Below, one piece after another: positions 54,300-64,000 of a stretch of 64,000 nt of DNA. How positions within the stretch are numbered: position 1 is the stretch's first letter; each line of letters opens with the position of its first letter. The notes beneath the pieces were generated by a model that saw nothing but the letters and a program-made list of their open reading frames with translations, was not told where the DNA came from and did no database searches. A program made the position numbers and the translations under genes. Source of the DNA: Triparma columacea (lineage: Eukaryota; Sar; Bolidophyceae; Parmales; Triparmaceae); the NCBI GenBank assembly GCA_030267965.1, contig BRYA01000196.1:2574-66573 (forward strand), read 5' to 3'.

Positions 54300-57200
54300 A
54301 TGGAGAAGCTTAAACGCCTCCTTAACTCTTATACAGCAATAAATACCAACTCCTCAACGCCAACATCAATATCCTATGTGTCAATACTAATCTCAATCCT
54401 TCTAATATCAGTAGGGATTCATATCAGGACCTACTCCTCCCCACGAGGTTCGTCCTCTTTGACTCACTTTATTTCAACATACTACGCCTATATACGCTTT
54501 ATAACCACATTAACAGTCTCTACGTGTATCACCTTCACCAATAAGACATATAACTACCCCTATATTACACAAATCAGCAAACAAATGAGCACACAAATCA
54601 TACAAATCATAAAGTCCATCCTCAATCCATGTGTATTGTATCTACACCTCCCTCCAACATTTCAAAACCTCATCCCACCATCAATACATATACACATATA
54701 CTCTATCATCAACTTACTCATCAACTACACCACAATCGCAACATCAATACACATCCTCCTCTTCATCACTGCCAAGCTTGGTTCCTACATAACTGGTAAA
54801 ACCTCAGTATCAGATCCCGGTCCTCCCCTCTCCATCTCCAAGAAGATGCGTCTCGGTTCATGGTCCTCCGGTGTCCCTTACAACTACGCCGGTTGGTCTT
54901 ACGTCCCCAGCTGCGACAGCCACGAACACACTGTTAAGGGTATGGAGGGAAGGTTGAAGGAACTTGGGGTTGAACAAGAGGGCCTTATTACCGGAGAGGT
55001 GAGAGGGGAGGGAAGGGGGGAAGATAGAAGTTACGAATGGCCGCACCTCTTGAGGGACCGCAGCTAGCCAGCACGCGCAATGACGTTACAAACTCTTCTA
55101 ACCCATTCCCCAATGAAACAAAAAACCTCCCCCTCCCCCCCCACCACCACCACCAACAGTCTGCCGGCCGTTCCTGCTGGTCCCGTTCCTCCCTTCCTCC
55201 CTCTACCTCCTCCCACCGTAGTTCCTTCTCCCGTACCTTAGGTGATTCCTCAAGTCTCCCATGCACATCCCCATATGTAGCGGCTTTAGCTTACGGAGGG
55301 GATTATGAAAAGGGGCTTATGGGAGGGTTTAACCCGATGGTTAATGTTAACTCTAAGGATAAGGTAAGAAATAGGGAGGGGGGGAGGGACATGAGGAGGG
55401 GGTTTAACAAACAGTTGACTGGACAGTTACAAACCTAAATCAAACACACCCTCCTTCCCCCCCACCCCCCCTCCCCCCCCTCACCCACCCTTCCCCTCTC
55501 TAAGGTTTACAGACTTTCCATGATATCAAAGTTCATGAACCGTACCCACCCCGACTCCACAAGTGTCCCCAGCAAGTACAGTCCCCTAGTAACCGGTCCC
55601 CTCCTCGTTCCCTCCTTAACCCACACCGCTTCAACACCTGAGGAGTGTCTTTATAAGGGTGTTTCCTTTTACAGGATGCTCCAACAAGACGACGGTGGGT
55701 ATAATGGTGATTACGGTGGTCCGATGTTCCTCCTCCCCGGCCTAGCTATCGTTTGGTACGTAACAAAGGAGTGTATGGAAAGACAGGGATTGGGGAAGGA
55801 GGACGTTATGTTTAAAAGGGAGTTTAGGGAAGGGGGGATAAGTTATATGAGGAACCACCAACAGAGGGACGGAGGGTGGGGGACACATATTGAAGGACCA
55901 AGTACTATGTTCGGGACTGTTATGTGCTATGTGGCAGTCAGGATTATGGGAGTTGAGAGGGAGGATGAAATGGCAAGGAGGGGACGGGAGTTCATAAGAA
56001 AGAACGGTGGCGCCGGGTACACTTCAAGCTGGGCCAAGTTCTACCTGTGCATCCTAGGCCTGATGGACTGGAGGTCCCACAACTCAACCCCTTGCGAAAT
56101 GTTCCTACTCCCGAGATGGTTCCCGTTCCACCCGGGTAGAATGTGGTGCCACGCGAGGATGGTGTACTTACCCATGTCATGGCTTTACTGTAAGCGCTGG
56201 GTGTACCCATACGCTGACTCAGACACGCTTATAAAGGAGCTTAGGGAAGAGCTGTATGAGGAAAAGTGGACGGAGGTGGAATGGGGGAAGTATAGGACGA
56301 CGGTTGCGGACATGGACAACTACTCACCTGTCAATATTATTATGAAGACGGCGCAGGCAGGACTAGACATATACGAGAACAACAGGTGAGGAAGTGGTGT
56401 CGAGTCGCGAACGCCACGGCAAACCGCCATGCGCAACAAAAATAAGAAGGGCGAAATTACCACCTGACGCCCAGCCCCCCCCCTTCCCCCCGCCCGCCAG
56501 CCTCTTCTCCCCAATCCGTAATTACCTCCGTTCCCTTGCCTACCCCTTTGTAGAGGAGTACCTCCACGCCGAGGATTCTCAGACGAACTACATAGACATA
56601 GGTCCCGTAAACAAGGTCCTAAACACTCTCATATCATTCGCCCTATCATCCAACACACCAGGGCCGGCGTTTTTAAAACACGCGGCGAGGGTTGGGGATT
56701 ATTTGTGGGTCGCGGAAGATGGGGTTAAAATGCAAGGGTATAATGGAAGCCAGTGCTGGGATACTAGCTTCTTACTTCAAGCACTTTGCGAAGGTGGGAT
56801 GGGGGAACTTTTCGGGACCACGGTTGAGAAGGTGAGGGGGGGGGGGGGGGGGGGGGTTTTTNNNNNNNNNNNNNNNNNNNNNNNNNNNACCTCCTTCCCC
56901 CCCCCCCCCCCCCTAACGCCCTCAGGGAATGTCGTTCCTCGAGAGGACTCAGATCCTGAGTACCTCCGTGTCCAAGTCAACCGCAGCCTACCACTACGAG
57001 AAGCCCAAGTACAGGGAGAGGTACTTCAGGCACGTGTCAGAGGGGGGTTGGCCATTCTCAACCTCTGCGCACGGGTGGCCCATATCGGACTGCACGGGGG
57101 AGGGTTTAAAAGCAGTCCTATGTTTACAGAAACTCGACAGGATAAAGCAGGCCACGTCTGAGGGTCGTATAAAGGTGATCAGTACCAAGAGGCTTGAAAA

Positions 57201-57957
57201 CGCAGTCAACGTCATCCTCGAGCTCCAGAACACAGACGGGGGGTTCGCGACGTACGAGAACAACAGGGGGTTCGGGTGGTTCGAGTGGCTAAACCCGAGC
57301 GAGGTATTTGGGGACATTATGATCGACTACAGCTACGCGGAGTGCACCATGGCAAGCCTTACGGCATTAAGGGAATTCCACGACTCTTACCCTACACACA
57401 GGGGGGCCGAAATCAAAGCGGCGATGAACCGGGGCTCCAAGTTCCTCAAGAGCATCCAGAGGCCCGACGGTAGCTGGTACGGTAGCTGGGCTTGCTGTTT
57501 CTGCTACGGTACCTGGTTCGGCGTCGAGGGTCTCATTGCCGCCGGGGAGGATGCACGGAAATCGAGGGAGGTGAGGAGGGCGTGCGAATTCCTGATGGAG
57601 AAACAATGCGGGAACGGGGGGTGGGGGGAGGACTTTAGGAGCTGCTACAACAAGAGCTACGCAGAGACTAACATGGAGCTATACGGGGACGAGGACGGGG
57701 CGTGCGTCGTCAACACTAGCTGGGCGCTGCTGGCGCTTGTTAAGGGGGGGATGGGGGGGAGGGAAGAGGTTAGGAGGGGGGTTAGGTACCTCGTGGAAAG
57801 GCAGCTGCCGAGCGGGGACTGGCCGCAGGAGGGGATTAGCGGGGTGTTTAACAGGAGCTGCGGGATCACGTACACGGCGTATAGGAACGTATTCCCGATA
57901 TGGGCACTGGGGAGATACGACAAGTGGAGAAAGGAAGAGGGGAGAGGGGAGGAGTGA
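54300..57957 (+). CDS. Oxidosqualene cyclase, cycloartenol-synthase type, with N-terminal membrane extension
   Basis: Five exons join in phase: 54300-54998, 55160-55363, 55505-56385, 56501-56831, 56926-57957 (1,048 residues versus about 760 for typical cyclases). Cyclase landmarks: GDYGGPMFLLPGL, WGTHIEGPSTMFGTV, MWCHARMVYLPMSWLY, IGPVNKVLNTL, KMQGYNGSQCWDT, and QW repeats such as QNTDGGFATYE and QRPDGSWYGSW. Product-specifying positions known from Arabidopsis CAS1 (Tyr410, His477, Ile481) are Tyr625, His754 and Ile758 here, predicting cycloartenol. The catalytic Asp (D760) lies in DCTGE rather than the usual DCTAE. Residues 1-300 are an added segment with several Ile/Thr/Ser-rich hydrophobic stretches and AT-rich codons. 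It acts on 2,3-oxidosqualene in sterol synthesis at ER membranes. Confidence 0.92.
56862..56888. other. 27-base assembly gap (N run) inside an intron
   Basis: The gap lies between a poly-G run and a poly-C run in the intron 56832-56925 of the cyclase gene. The flanking exons join in phase, and the QNSQ-equivalent helix is continuous (VEK then GMSFLERTQILS), so no coding sequence seems lost. Confidence 0.95.
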
Positions 57958-58082
57958 GGGTGGAAGGGGATTTAATGGGTAGAATACAGCAAGTAGAGAA
58001 GAGGTTGAGAGAAAAACCGCCACTCCTAATTTTTACTCGCTGTTCCTAATTTTGGACTAATTTTATGCAGTGCACCCTGGAA

Positions 58083-59346
58083 TTACATGGTTAGATCCAT
58101 GATTGCGTTAACGATGTCGCCATCACTAGCTCTGAGCGCCTTGGCGGACCTATGGGGGTAGAAGCGTTGTGAGGTTAGTCGATTCCATGCTCATAGTTTA
58201 AAGTTTAATTTGAGCCCCCCCGCTTACCTAGCCTTGGAGACGCCGCTCTGCGCCATGACGAGTTCGACGTCCCTTGGGTTCAAGCCTTCCATGTCGACCT
58301 CCCCCTCCTCCTCAGGTTCCTGCACCGGGGATTCCTGCAGCTGCCGTGGAACGGTCCCCCCCCCCCCGGCAGCGGTGCCCTCGGAGGCGGAAGAAGAGCG
58401 CATGTCCTGCTGAGGGGGGTTGCCGCGACCCTGCTCCTGACGGGCTACGCCGAAGACGATGTAAGCGGAACTGGAACCTGTGTTGGGGATCACGAAGACG
58501 GTGGGCTTGTCGATTGCGAATATGACGTTGCCGGACCTTTCTTCTTTCTGGCGTTTTTGTGATGGTGTGGGTTGGTGGGGGTGTTATAGGTGTTAGGGGA
58601 GAGGAGGCGGGATGGGACGGCATGAGGCACGGGGCTTGACGAAGGGATGAGAGGGGGACGAACCTTCTTGATTGCGACACGTTGGATGCCTTCAAGGGGG
58701 CGGCCGTTCATCTTCGCGATGACCTTGCGGGCCTTCTTCTCGTTCCTGAGTTGGAAATGTACGGGGGTGCGTGGGGGTGTGTGGGGTTGGGTAAGGGAGA
58801 GCGAAATTGGGTTATGTGGACGTTCTTCTTCACAACAACTGAGCTCGGCACTGCCACGTGTTCGTCAGAGAATGTATTTTGTGCTCATGAGGCGAACCTT
58901 CACATTAGCGTATATTGTGCAATACTGGTCTTCATACGAGGGAGGCGTGTGCAGTCGTGTGCCACCGTGCGCTCACTGACCTGTTCATCAGTTCCTTGGG
59001 TTCGGCTGCGACACGTCAGGGTTTCGTGAAGGGGAGAAATTTTAGAGGGTTTTAGGATGAAGTGGGGAAGCGAGAAAGGTGCGAAAGGGCGACAAGATTG
59101 TCGTTGTGGAGGTGCCCCCCACCCCCCACACCACAAAAACTCACTTTGTACTGCCTCAGCAGCGTCCACAAGACCGGGGGGTCCTCCCTCATCGTCGTCC
59201 TCAGGAGCGCCCACAAGACCGGGGGGTCCCTCATCTTCGTCCTCAGAAGTCTCCATAATGTTCCCTTCGGCGTCGACTACGTTACCATTCTGGTCAATAA
59301 GTGGTAGATTGTCAAGATCAAATTCTGTTCCAAATTCTACGGCCAT
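58083..59346 (-). CDS. NACA: Nascent polypeptide-associated complex subunit alpha
   Basis: Five exons join in phase: 59145-59346, 58981-59005 (25-nt microexon), 58664-58745, 58228-58547, 58083-58149 (231 residues). An acidic head (PEDDDEGGPPGLVDAAEAV) is followed by NAC domain elements NEKKARKVIAKM, GIQRVAIKKK and FAIDKPTVFVIPNTGSSSAYIVFG. The C-terminal UBA reads NPRDVELVMAQSGVSKARSA to NAIMDLTM, the canonical end. NAC binds ribosomes near the exit tunnel and prevents mistargeting of nascent chains to the ER. The linker between NAC and UBA is longer and Ser/Gly/Pro-richer than in animals. Donors are GTGAGT, GTCAGT, GTTCGT and GTAAGC, a less uniform set than in neighbouring genes. Convergent with the cyclase gene (125 bp). 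Confidence 0.93.
58981..59005 (-). other. 25-nt microexon in NACA
   Basis: On the minus strand GTCGCAG precedes and GTCAGTG follows a 25-nt stretch that encodes T-EPKELMNR across both junctions (phase 1 in, phase 2 out). Without it exons 1 and 3 do not join in frame, and with it the NEKKARK motif follows directly. Confidence 0.8.
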
Positions 59347-59938
59347 GATTCTGCCTGATGGAGAGATTTAAAGCATAATGTGGACGTTGATGTGGACATT
59401 GAGTGGACATTGATGTGAGAGTGATGATTTGAGGGTGAGAAAATGTGTGTGTGGGGATAAAAATGGATAAAAATGGAATCCCAAAGAACGGTTGAAAGAA
59501 CGTTGTTTGCAGCAAAGAGCAAATATTCATTGAATAAACCAATCAAATGGGATTAATTTGATACACAGGGTATATACAGATAATATATAGAGGAATTTCA
59601 CCTATTTAGGGCGATATACGTCTGATAAGCCCACAAGAACTTACAATAAAAGTGAAAGATGAGGGAGGGAGGAAAATCGGGAAAAAAACCCGAAAAATAA
59701 CCTCCGAAGCTTGTCAAATTGCTGCCCTTGATTCTGTCAGCTAAATTGGAGGTTTACGCTATTCAAAACATCACCGTGCTTCACAAATATTCACCCAAGC
59801 CCCACAACTAGCAGCACTTTCAAGCCTGCCTCAAAACCAGCAACTCCACTATCTGGAGGGAGACCCTCGAGGTTCATCAACACCTGATTTACCTCTCTCA
59901 TCTCGTTCAATTCGCAAATTTACACACACATTGGGGAC
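59347..59938. other. Divergent intergenic region, NACA / PIF1-like helicase
   Basis: About 590 bases. It includes near-repeated gtggacattga(tg)tgga units (59380-59415), an AT-rich block with tatatacagataatatata (59570-59590), and the helicase leader. No gene or RNA is identifiable. Confidence 0.45.
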
Positions 59939-62685
59939 ATGCTTAAGGATTTGCCCCGCCGGATGGCGTCAGCACGCGCATTTACTGCTTCAAACACATT
60001 GAATGGACAAAGTGTACTATTAGATGGGAAAGTAAGGGACATTTTCTCAGCCCCTCGGGCCCTTTCAGGCGTAACTACCCAGCAGCAGCCACACCACAAA
60101 TACACAGTACGACTTCCCTCGCGACTGACCGGTAAACTTGGGTATACCATGAGCATTGGGATGCCCCTCCAACTGGATCCAAGGGGGGGGAAAGGGAGGT
60201 CATATCATTGCACCGCTGCAGCGTGCAGCGTCGAGTTTGGCGGGGGGGAGGGGGTAGAGATAGACACATCCACCTCGGATTTCGAGCTTGAAGACACTTT
60301 GAGGTGAGCTATTCACGAGCAGGGAGGAAGACTGCTACCGCAGCTCCTTGCACTGATGGGATGCACTTGGATGTCATGTACTGTATGAATACATATTGAT
60401 CCGTCACTAACTCTAACTACCCTCCTCCTCTTTCACCCTTCCTTACTCAACCCCCCCCCTCCCCCAGGATGTACAGGAGAAGCCAGAACTTGGGGTCCAA
60501 GAGTTACCTAATATTTACCAACAAGATGATCTCTGACCTTTCAGCTCTGAAGCCCACCACCATAAAAGCCCTCCTTAGGGTCAAAGGTTTCGGTTCGCGA
60601 AGAATCGAGATGCACGGGGAGAACGTGACTTCCATAATAAGGGATCACATAAGCGCTGGCGGCGGCGTTATTACGGAGGAGAAGGAGGAGGAGGACGAGG
60701 ACATCAAGGTGGAGGACGTGCCGTTCCTGAAAGTTAAGGATTTGAGGGAACACTTGAAGGTTCGGGGGCAGCTGATGAAGGGGAAGAAGGTGAGACCGGA
60801 GGGGCGTGTTTTAGGAGGGGAAGAGTTTCTATATTTACTCTTCTGGAAGATCCAACTCACAATCGACACGCAAAAACAACGACGCGCACAAAAACAGTCG
60901 GAGCTTCAGAGTCGGCTCATTAAATGTATAAAAGCCAAGAATGCCGCCGCTGCTGGTAGTAACGAGAGTAGTGACAACAGTGAAAGTAACGATAGCTCCA
61001 TCGCCGCCATGTCCGACGCCGCCGTCGCCGCCACCACCCCCACCATCCACCCCTCCCCTCCCCCCTCCCCCCCCCTTAACGCCGAGCAATCGTCAATCGT
61101 CTCAAGCATAATGTCTTCCCAAAGCTCCTCCCTAATAACCGGGCCCGCAGGTTCCGGTAAAACCCACGTCCTCAAACACCTCGTTCACCTTCTTTCAACC
61201 GCAGGCGTGTCTACCCACGTCTGCGCCCCCACCGGGGCAGCCGCACTTAACGCGAGGGGCAGCACCATACACAACCTACTAGGACTCAGCCCATACGACG
61301 TCGACAGGGGCGCGGTCCTATGCGGGAGGAAGGTGATGAGCAACGTGGGGACGAGGAGCAAACTCAGGGAACTGGAGGTATTGGTGGTGGACGAGTGCAG
61401 CATGGTTAGCAGGGAACTTTTGGAGGTGCTGGAACACTGTTTGAGCAGGGCGAAGGGGGGGCAGGAGGTTGCGGGGGGGGTCAAGGTCATCATGGTGGGA
61501 GACTTCTTTCAGCTACCGCCGGTGACCAGCGGCAGGGGGGAGGATGATAGGTGGTGCTTCTTGAGCGAGGCTTGGGAGAAAATGGGGCTTAACTTGCCAG
61601 AGAATAAGTTCTTCCTCGAGACAGTTGAGAGGCAGAAGAAGGGCGAGTTCAGGGAGTTCCTTAACAAGGTCAGGATCGGGGACATCGGGGTCGAAGACGT
61701 GGAGAGGTTCAACGATATTGTGGCAGAGAAAGGCGCGGTGCCCACAGACGGGATCTTGCCGACAAGACTGTTCTGCTTTAACAAGAACGTCGACTATATA
61801 AACAGGTAAGCCGAGCGCGAACTATTCCTCGCGAATTGTGTAAAACTCACCCCACTTTCACTCATTCATTCCAGCCTTGAGCTCAAGAAACTCTCCTCCC
61901 CCTTGGTGACATTTGAGGCCTCAGACTCGTGGCTAGAGGAGCCCCCCACCCACAGCAGTGTAATGGCAGGTTTGCTGGTGAGGAGCCTGGCTTCGAAGGC
62001 GAAGCAGAAGATCCAGCTCAAGGTCGGGGCGCAGGTGATGCTTAGCAGGAACGATAAGCTGGAGAAGAAGCTCGTCAACGGCTCCAGAGGCGTCGTGGTT
62101 GGGTTCCAGGGCGACGAGGGGGTGAAGGTTAAGTTCGACAACGGCATGAGGAGGACCATAAGGAGGGTCGAGTACCAGAGCTCCAACCCCAACGGCCCCG
62201 GGGTCCTGGCCAGGAAGCAGGTGCCCCTCCAGCTAGCCTGGGCAACCACGATCCACAAGTCACAGGGGAGCACGCTGACCAGGGCGAGCCTGAGCATCAA
62301 CGACGCCTTCGACTACGGGCAGGCCTACGTCGCGCTCAGCAGGGTCAGGGGAATCGAGGGGCTATGGATGGAGGAGAGGATGAAGGCAGGGAGGAGATGG
62401 TGCGAGATCAGCCCGAGGGTTCTAGACTTCTACGGCCTCGGGGGGCCGGCGGCTGCGGGGGAGAGAGAGGGCGGGGGGGGGGGGGAGGAGCGGGGGGGAG
62501 AGGAGGAGGAAATCATCTGGGGGGGCGGAGAGGGAGAACTGGAGTACGTTAGTATTGACACGTTTGGAACACCCATATACAACAGGAGGAACACGGAGAT
62601 ATATGGGGAAGTAGAGCACTTTGATTTTGAGGGTGAGGACGAGGGGTACATGGCTTCGACGGGGTACGGGGGAAAAGGTAATTAA
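59939..62685 (+). CDS. HRDC-SAP-PIF1 family DNA helicase
   Basis: Exons 59939-60303, 60468-61805 and 61875-62685 join in phase (837 residues). A fourth intron, 60790-60897 (108 nt, in frame, GTGAGA...ACAG), is likely, giving 801 residues. An HRDC domain (YRRSQNLGSKSYLIFTNKMI..KGFGSRRIEMHG, about 122-180) is followed by a SAP motif (KVKDLREHLKVRGQLMKGKK, then SELQSRLIKCI), which becomes contiguous only if the 108-nt segment is spliced out. The SF1B helicase core has Walker A GPAGSGKTH, VVDECSMVS, GDFFQLPPV, HKSQGST and ALSRVRG. PIF1 helicases unwind G-quadruplexes and telomeric or organellar DNA. SAP and HRDC domains add DNA binding. The C-terminal tail is Gly/Glu-rich. Compartment unclear; no certain targeting peptide. 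Confidence 0.9.
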
Positions 62686-62962
62686 GAGCTTGACAAATTG
62701 GACAACGAAATTGGCAGTGGTCAAAACACTCCTATTTTTCCCTCTCCAAAAGATACACCCAAACAACTCCCAAACAGCACTATTTGTTGTCAATATCATC
62801 ATTAAAGGTGACATTAAGGTGGTAATAAGGTATTGAGTAGTTGTTTTGTTGATAATAGGGTGATATTAGGGCAACATTCTCCCTCCCTCCATCATCTCTC
62901 GGCTCCTCCTACCTCTCCTTCTCCTCTTTATTCATCTCCCTACTTCTGTATTACCTTTAATT
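62686..62962. other. Intergenic spacer
   Basis: About 280 bases between the helicase stop and the thymidylate kinase ATG. AT-rich with gtgacattaaggtggtaataagg and related gtgatattagggcaacatt strings, then a ctcctcct leader. No gene seen. Confidence 0.4.
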
Positions 62963-63920
62963 ATGCCTCCTAATCCTAAACGTGGTGTATTTATACTCAT
63001 GGAGGGTGTTGATAGATGTGGTAAGACAACACAGGTGAGAAACTATTGGGTTAAAGGAGACCTCAATTTGGGCGGAGGGTTATTGTGACAAGATAAGGAC
63101 AAGATAAGGACAAGAGATGGGCAAGAGATGGGCAAAAGAAGGACCAAGAAGGACAAAAGAAGGAGACATTCTACAGCCTCTCATGGCCCTCTTCCACCAC
63201 TACCATCTCCCTCCAATATCTTCACTGTGGCGACGCAAAGCCAATTCTTTAAGATGCACTATTGCGCGGATTATCTTATAATTTTACCGACCCCCCTCCC
63301 CCACCCTACCCAACACACAACAGGTGGACCTGCTGTCGAAGTCAGAAATGTTCTCTCCCTCCAAGAAGATGAACTTCCCCGACCGCACCACAACCATCGG
63401 CACCATGATAAACTCCTACCTAAAAAGCCAGACCGAAATGTCCGACGAGTCCGTCCACCTCCTCTTCTCCTCAAACCGCTGGGAGTGCAACAACGACATC
63501 CTTCAGACCCTCAACTCAGGCGTTAACATCGTCTGCGACAGGTACGCGTACTCAGGCGTGGCATTCACGCACTCCAAGCCCAACGCCCCCGACCTTTCCT
63601 GGTGCAGAGGACCCGACGTGGGCCTGGTCCGCCCCGACGCCATCCTCTTCCTCTCCGTTGACGCTGAGACAGCGGAGGGGAGGGGTGGGTTTGGTGACGA
63701 GAGGTACGAGAACAGCACGCACCAAAACGCCGTGAGGGGGGTATTCAAGACGCTCAAGGAGATGGACGAGGAGACGGGGGAGGGAAGGTGGTTCGATATT
63801 AACGCGAAGGGGACGGTGGAGGAGGTTAAGGGGAGGATCGAGAACGTCGTTAAGGAGGTCATGGAGGATGTTGGGCCTATCAAGAAACTATGGTCTGATG
63901 GGGTGTACGGCGGGGATTGA
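62963..63920 (+). CDS. Thymidylate kinase
   Basis: Two exons, 62963-63034 and 63324-63920, join in phase 0 (222 residues). Exon 1 is almost only the P-loop: FILMEGVDRCGKTTQ. Exon 2 has the thymidine/DR motif DRYAYSG, the MNFPDRTTTIGTMI motif that positions dTMP, and LFSSNRWE. The LID area reads AETAEGRGGFGDERYE. dTMP kinase makes dTDP from dTMP with ATP, an essential step in dTTP supply. No presequence, so cytosolic or nuclear. The C-terminal SDGVYGGD is unremarkable. Confidence 0.95.
63087..63163. repeat. Short tandem repeats in the thymidylate kinase intron
   Basis: Imperfect 11-12 bp units (gacaagataag twice, then gacaagagatgg / gcaagagatgg, then aagaaggac units) run for about 75 bp in the 289-bp intron 63035-63323. 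Confidence 0.85.
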
Positions 63921-64000
63921 GGGATAGGGGGAGGGGGGAGGAGAGGTGTCGGAGGATTGTAAGCGAGCGTGCACAACAACCCAACGGCACATTTTCGTTA

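Noticed and set aside
56832..56925. Loss of coding sequence at the N run in the cyclase
   Set aside because: Flanking exons join in phase with an uninterrupted cyclase alignment, so the gap is intronic.
1..64000. Prokaryotic operons, insertion sequences, prophage or plasmid features
   Set aside because: Spliceosomal introns, cytosolic uL2, NACA and a cycloartenol-type cyclase show nuclear eukaryotic DNA; no transposase or integrase signature was seen.

Overview
The window is nuclear DNA of a eukaryote, most likely a photosynthetic stramenopile of the diatom/bolidophyte (Parmales-like) type. Seen directly: spliceosomal introns of about 75-290 bp that nearly all begin GTGAG or GTAAG, often carry a CTAAC-type branch site and end in YAG; closely packed genes on both strands; cytosolic ribosomal protein uL2, NAC-alpha and a PPM1G-type PP2C; and an oxidosqualene cyclase with cycloartenol-synthase product-determining residues. 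One protein has an N-terminus resembling a signal peptide plus ASAFAP-like plastid motif, which fits a secondary red plastid. The lineage call is inference; no marker gene here settles it.

Layout. 1-169: end of a truncated minus-strand gene. 976-4422: two tandem paralogous BspA-type LRR genes (LRR_5 repeats, 69-bp DNA units). 4875-5192: small unknown protein. 5441-9705 (-): IQ-WW-LRR-coiled-coil protein. 9951-10735: divergent cyclophilin. 10733-11105: 186-bp tandem duplication that copied the 3' end of the next gene. 11049-12785 (-): front-end-like fatty acid desaturase. 13191-13964 (-): uL2. 15243-18490: START-DUF1336 (EDR2-like) lipid-binding protein. 18617-20448: polytopic membrane protein. 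20676-22076 (-): TPR protein, head to head (60 bp) with a 1,700-residue coiled-coil protein (22137-27411). 27446-28258 (-): MDP1-type HAD phosphatase. 28472-30529 (-) and 30890-33079 (+): divergent pair of calcium-binding or EF-hand-like, possibly ciliary proteins. 33395-34933: UFD1-like protein with an insertion.

35027-46709 encodes a 3,761-residue type II membrane protein with a cytosolic WW domain and an ectodomain of about 3,390 residues. After an AT-rich spacer comes 47386-49908, a two-TM von Willebrand A protein with proline-rich cytosolic tails and a 12-cysteine C-terminal cluster. The neighbours could form a cell-surface module through WW-polyproline contact (inference).

50008-51528 (-): PP2C. 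51862-52632 (+) and 52735-54003 (-): ESF2/ABT1 and Nop12/RBM34, both rRNA-processing factors. 54300-57957: cycloartenol-synthase-type cyclase with an unusual membrane extension. 58083-59346 (-): NAC-alpha with a 25-nt microexon. 59939-62685: HRDC-SAP-PIF1 helicase. 62963-63920: thymidylate kinase. I joined the exons by hand from splice-site motifs and reading phase; every multi-exon model given is phase-consistent, except that the first exons of the EDR2-like and Nop12-like genes are unresolved.
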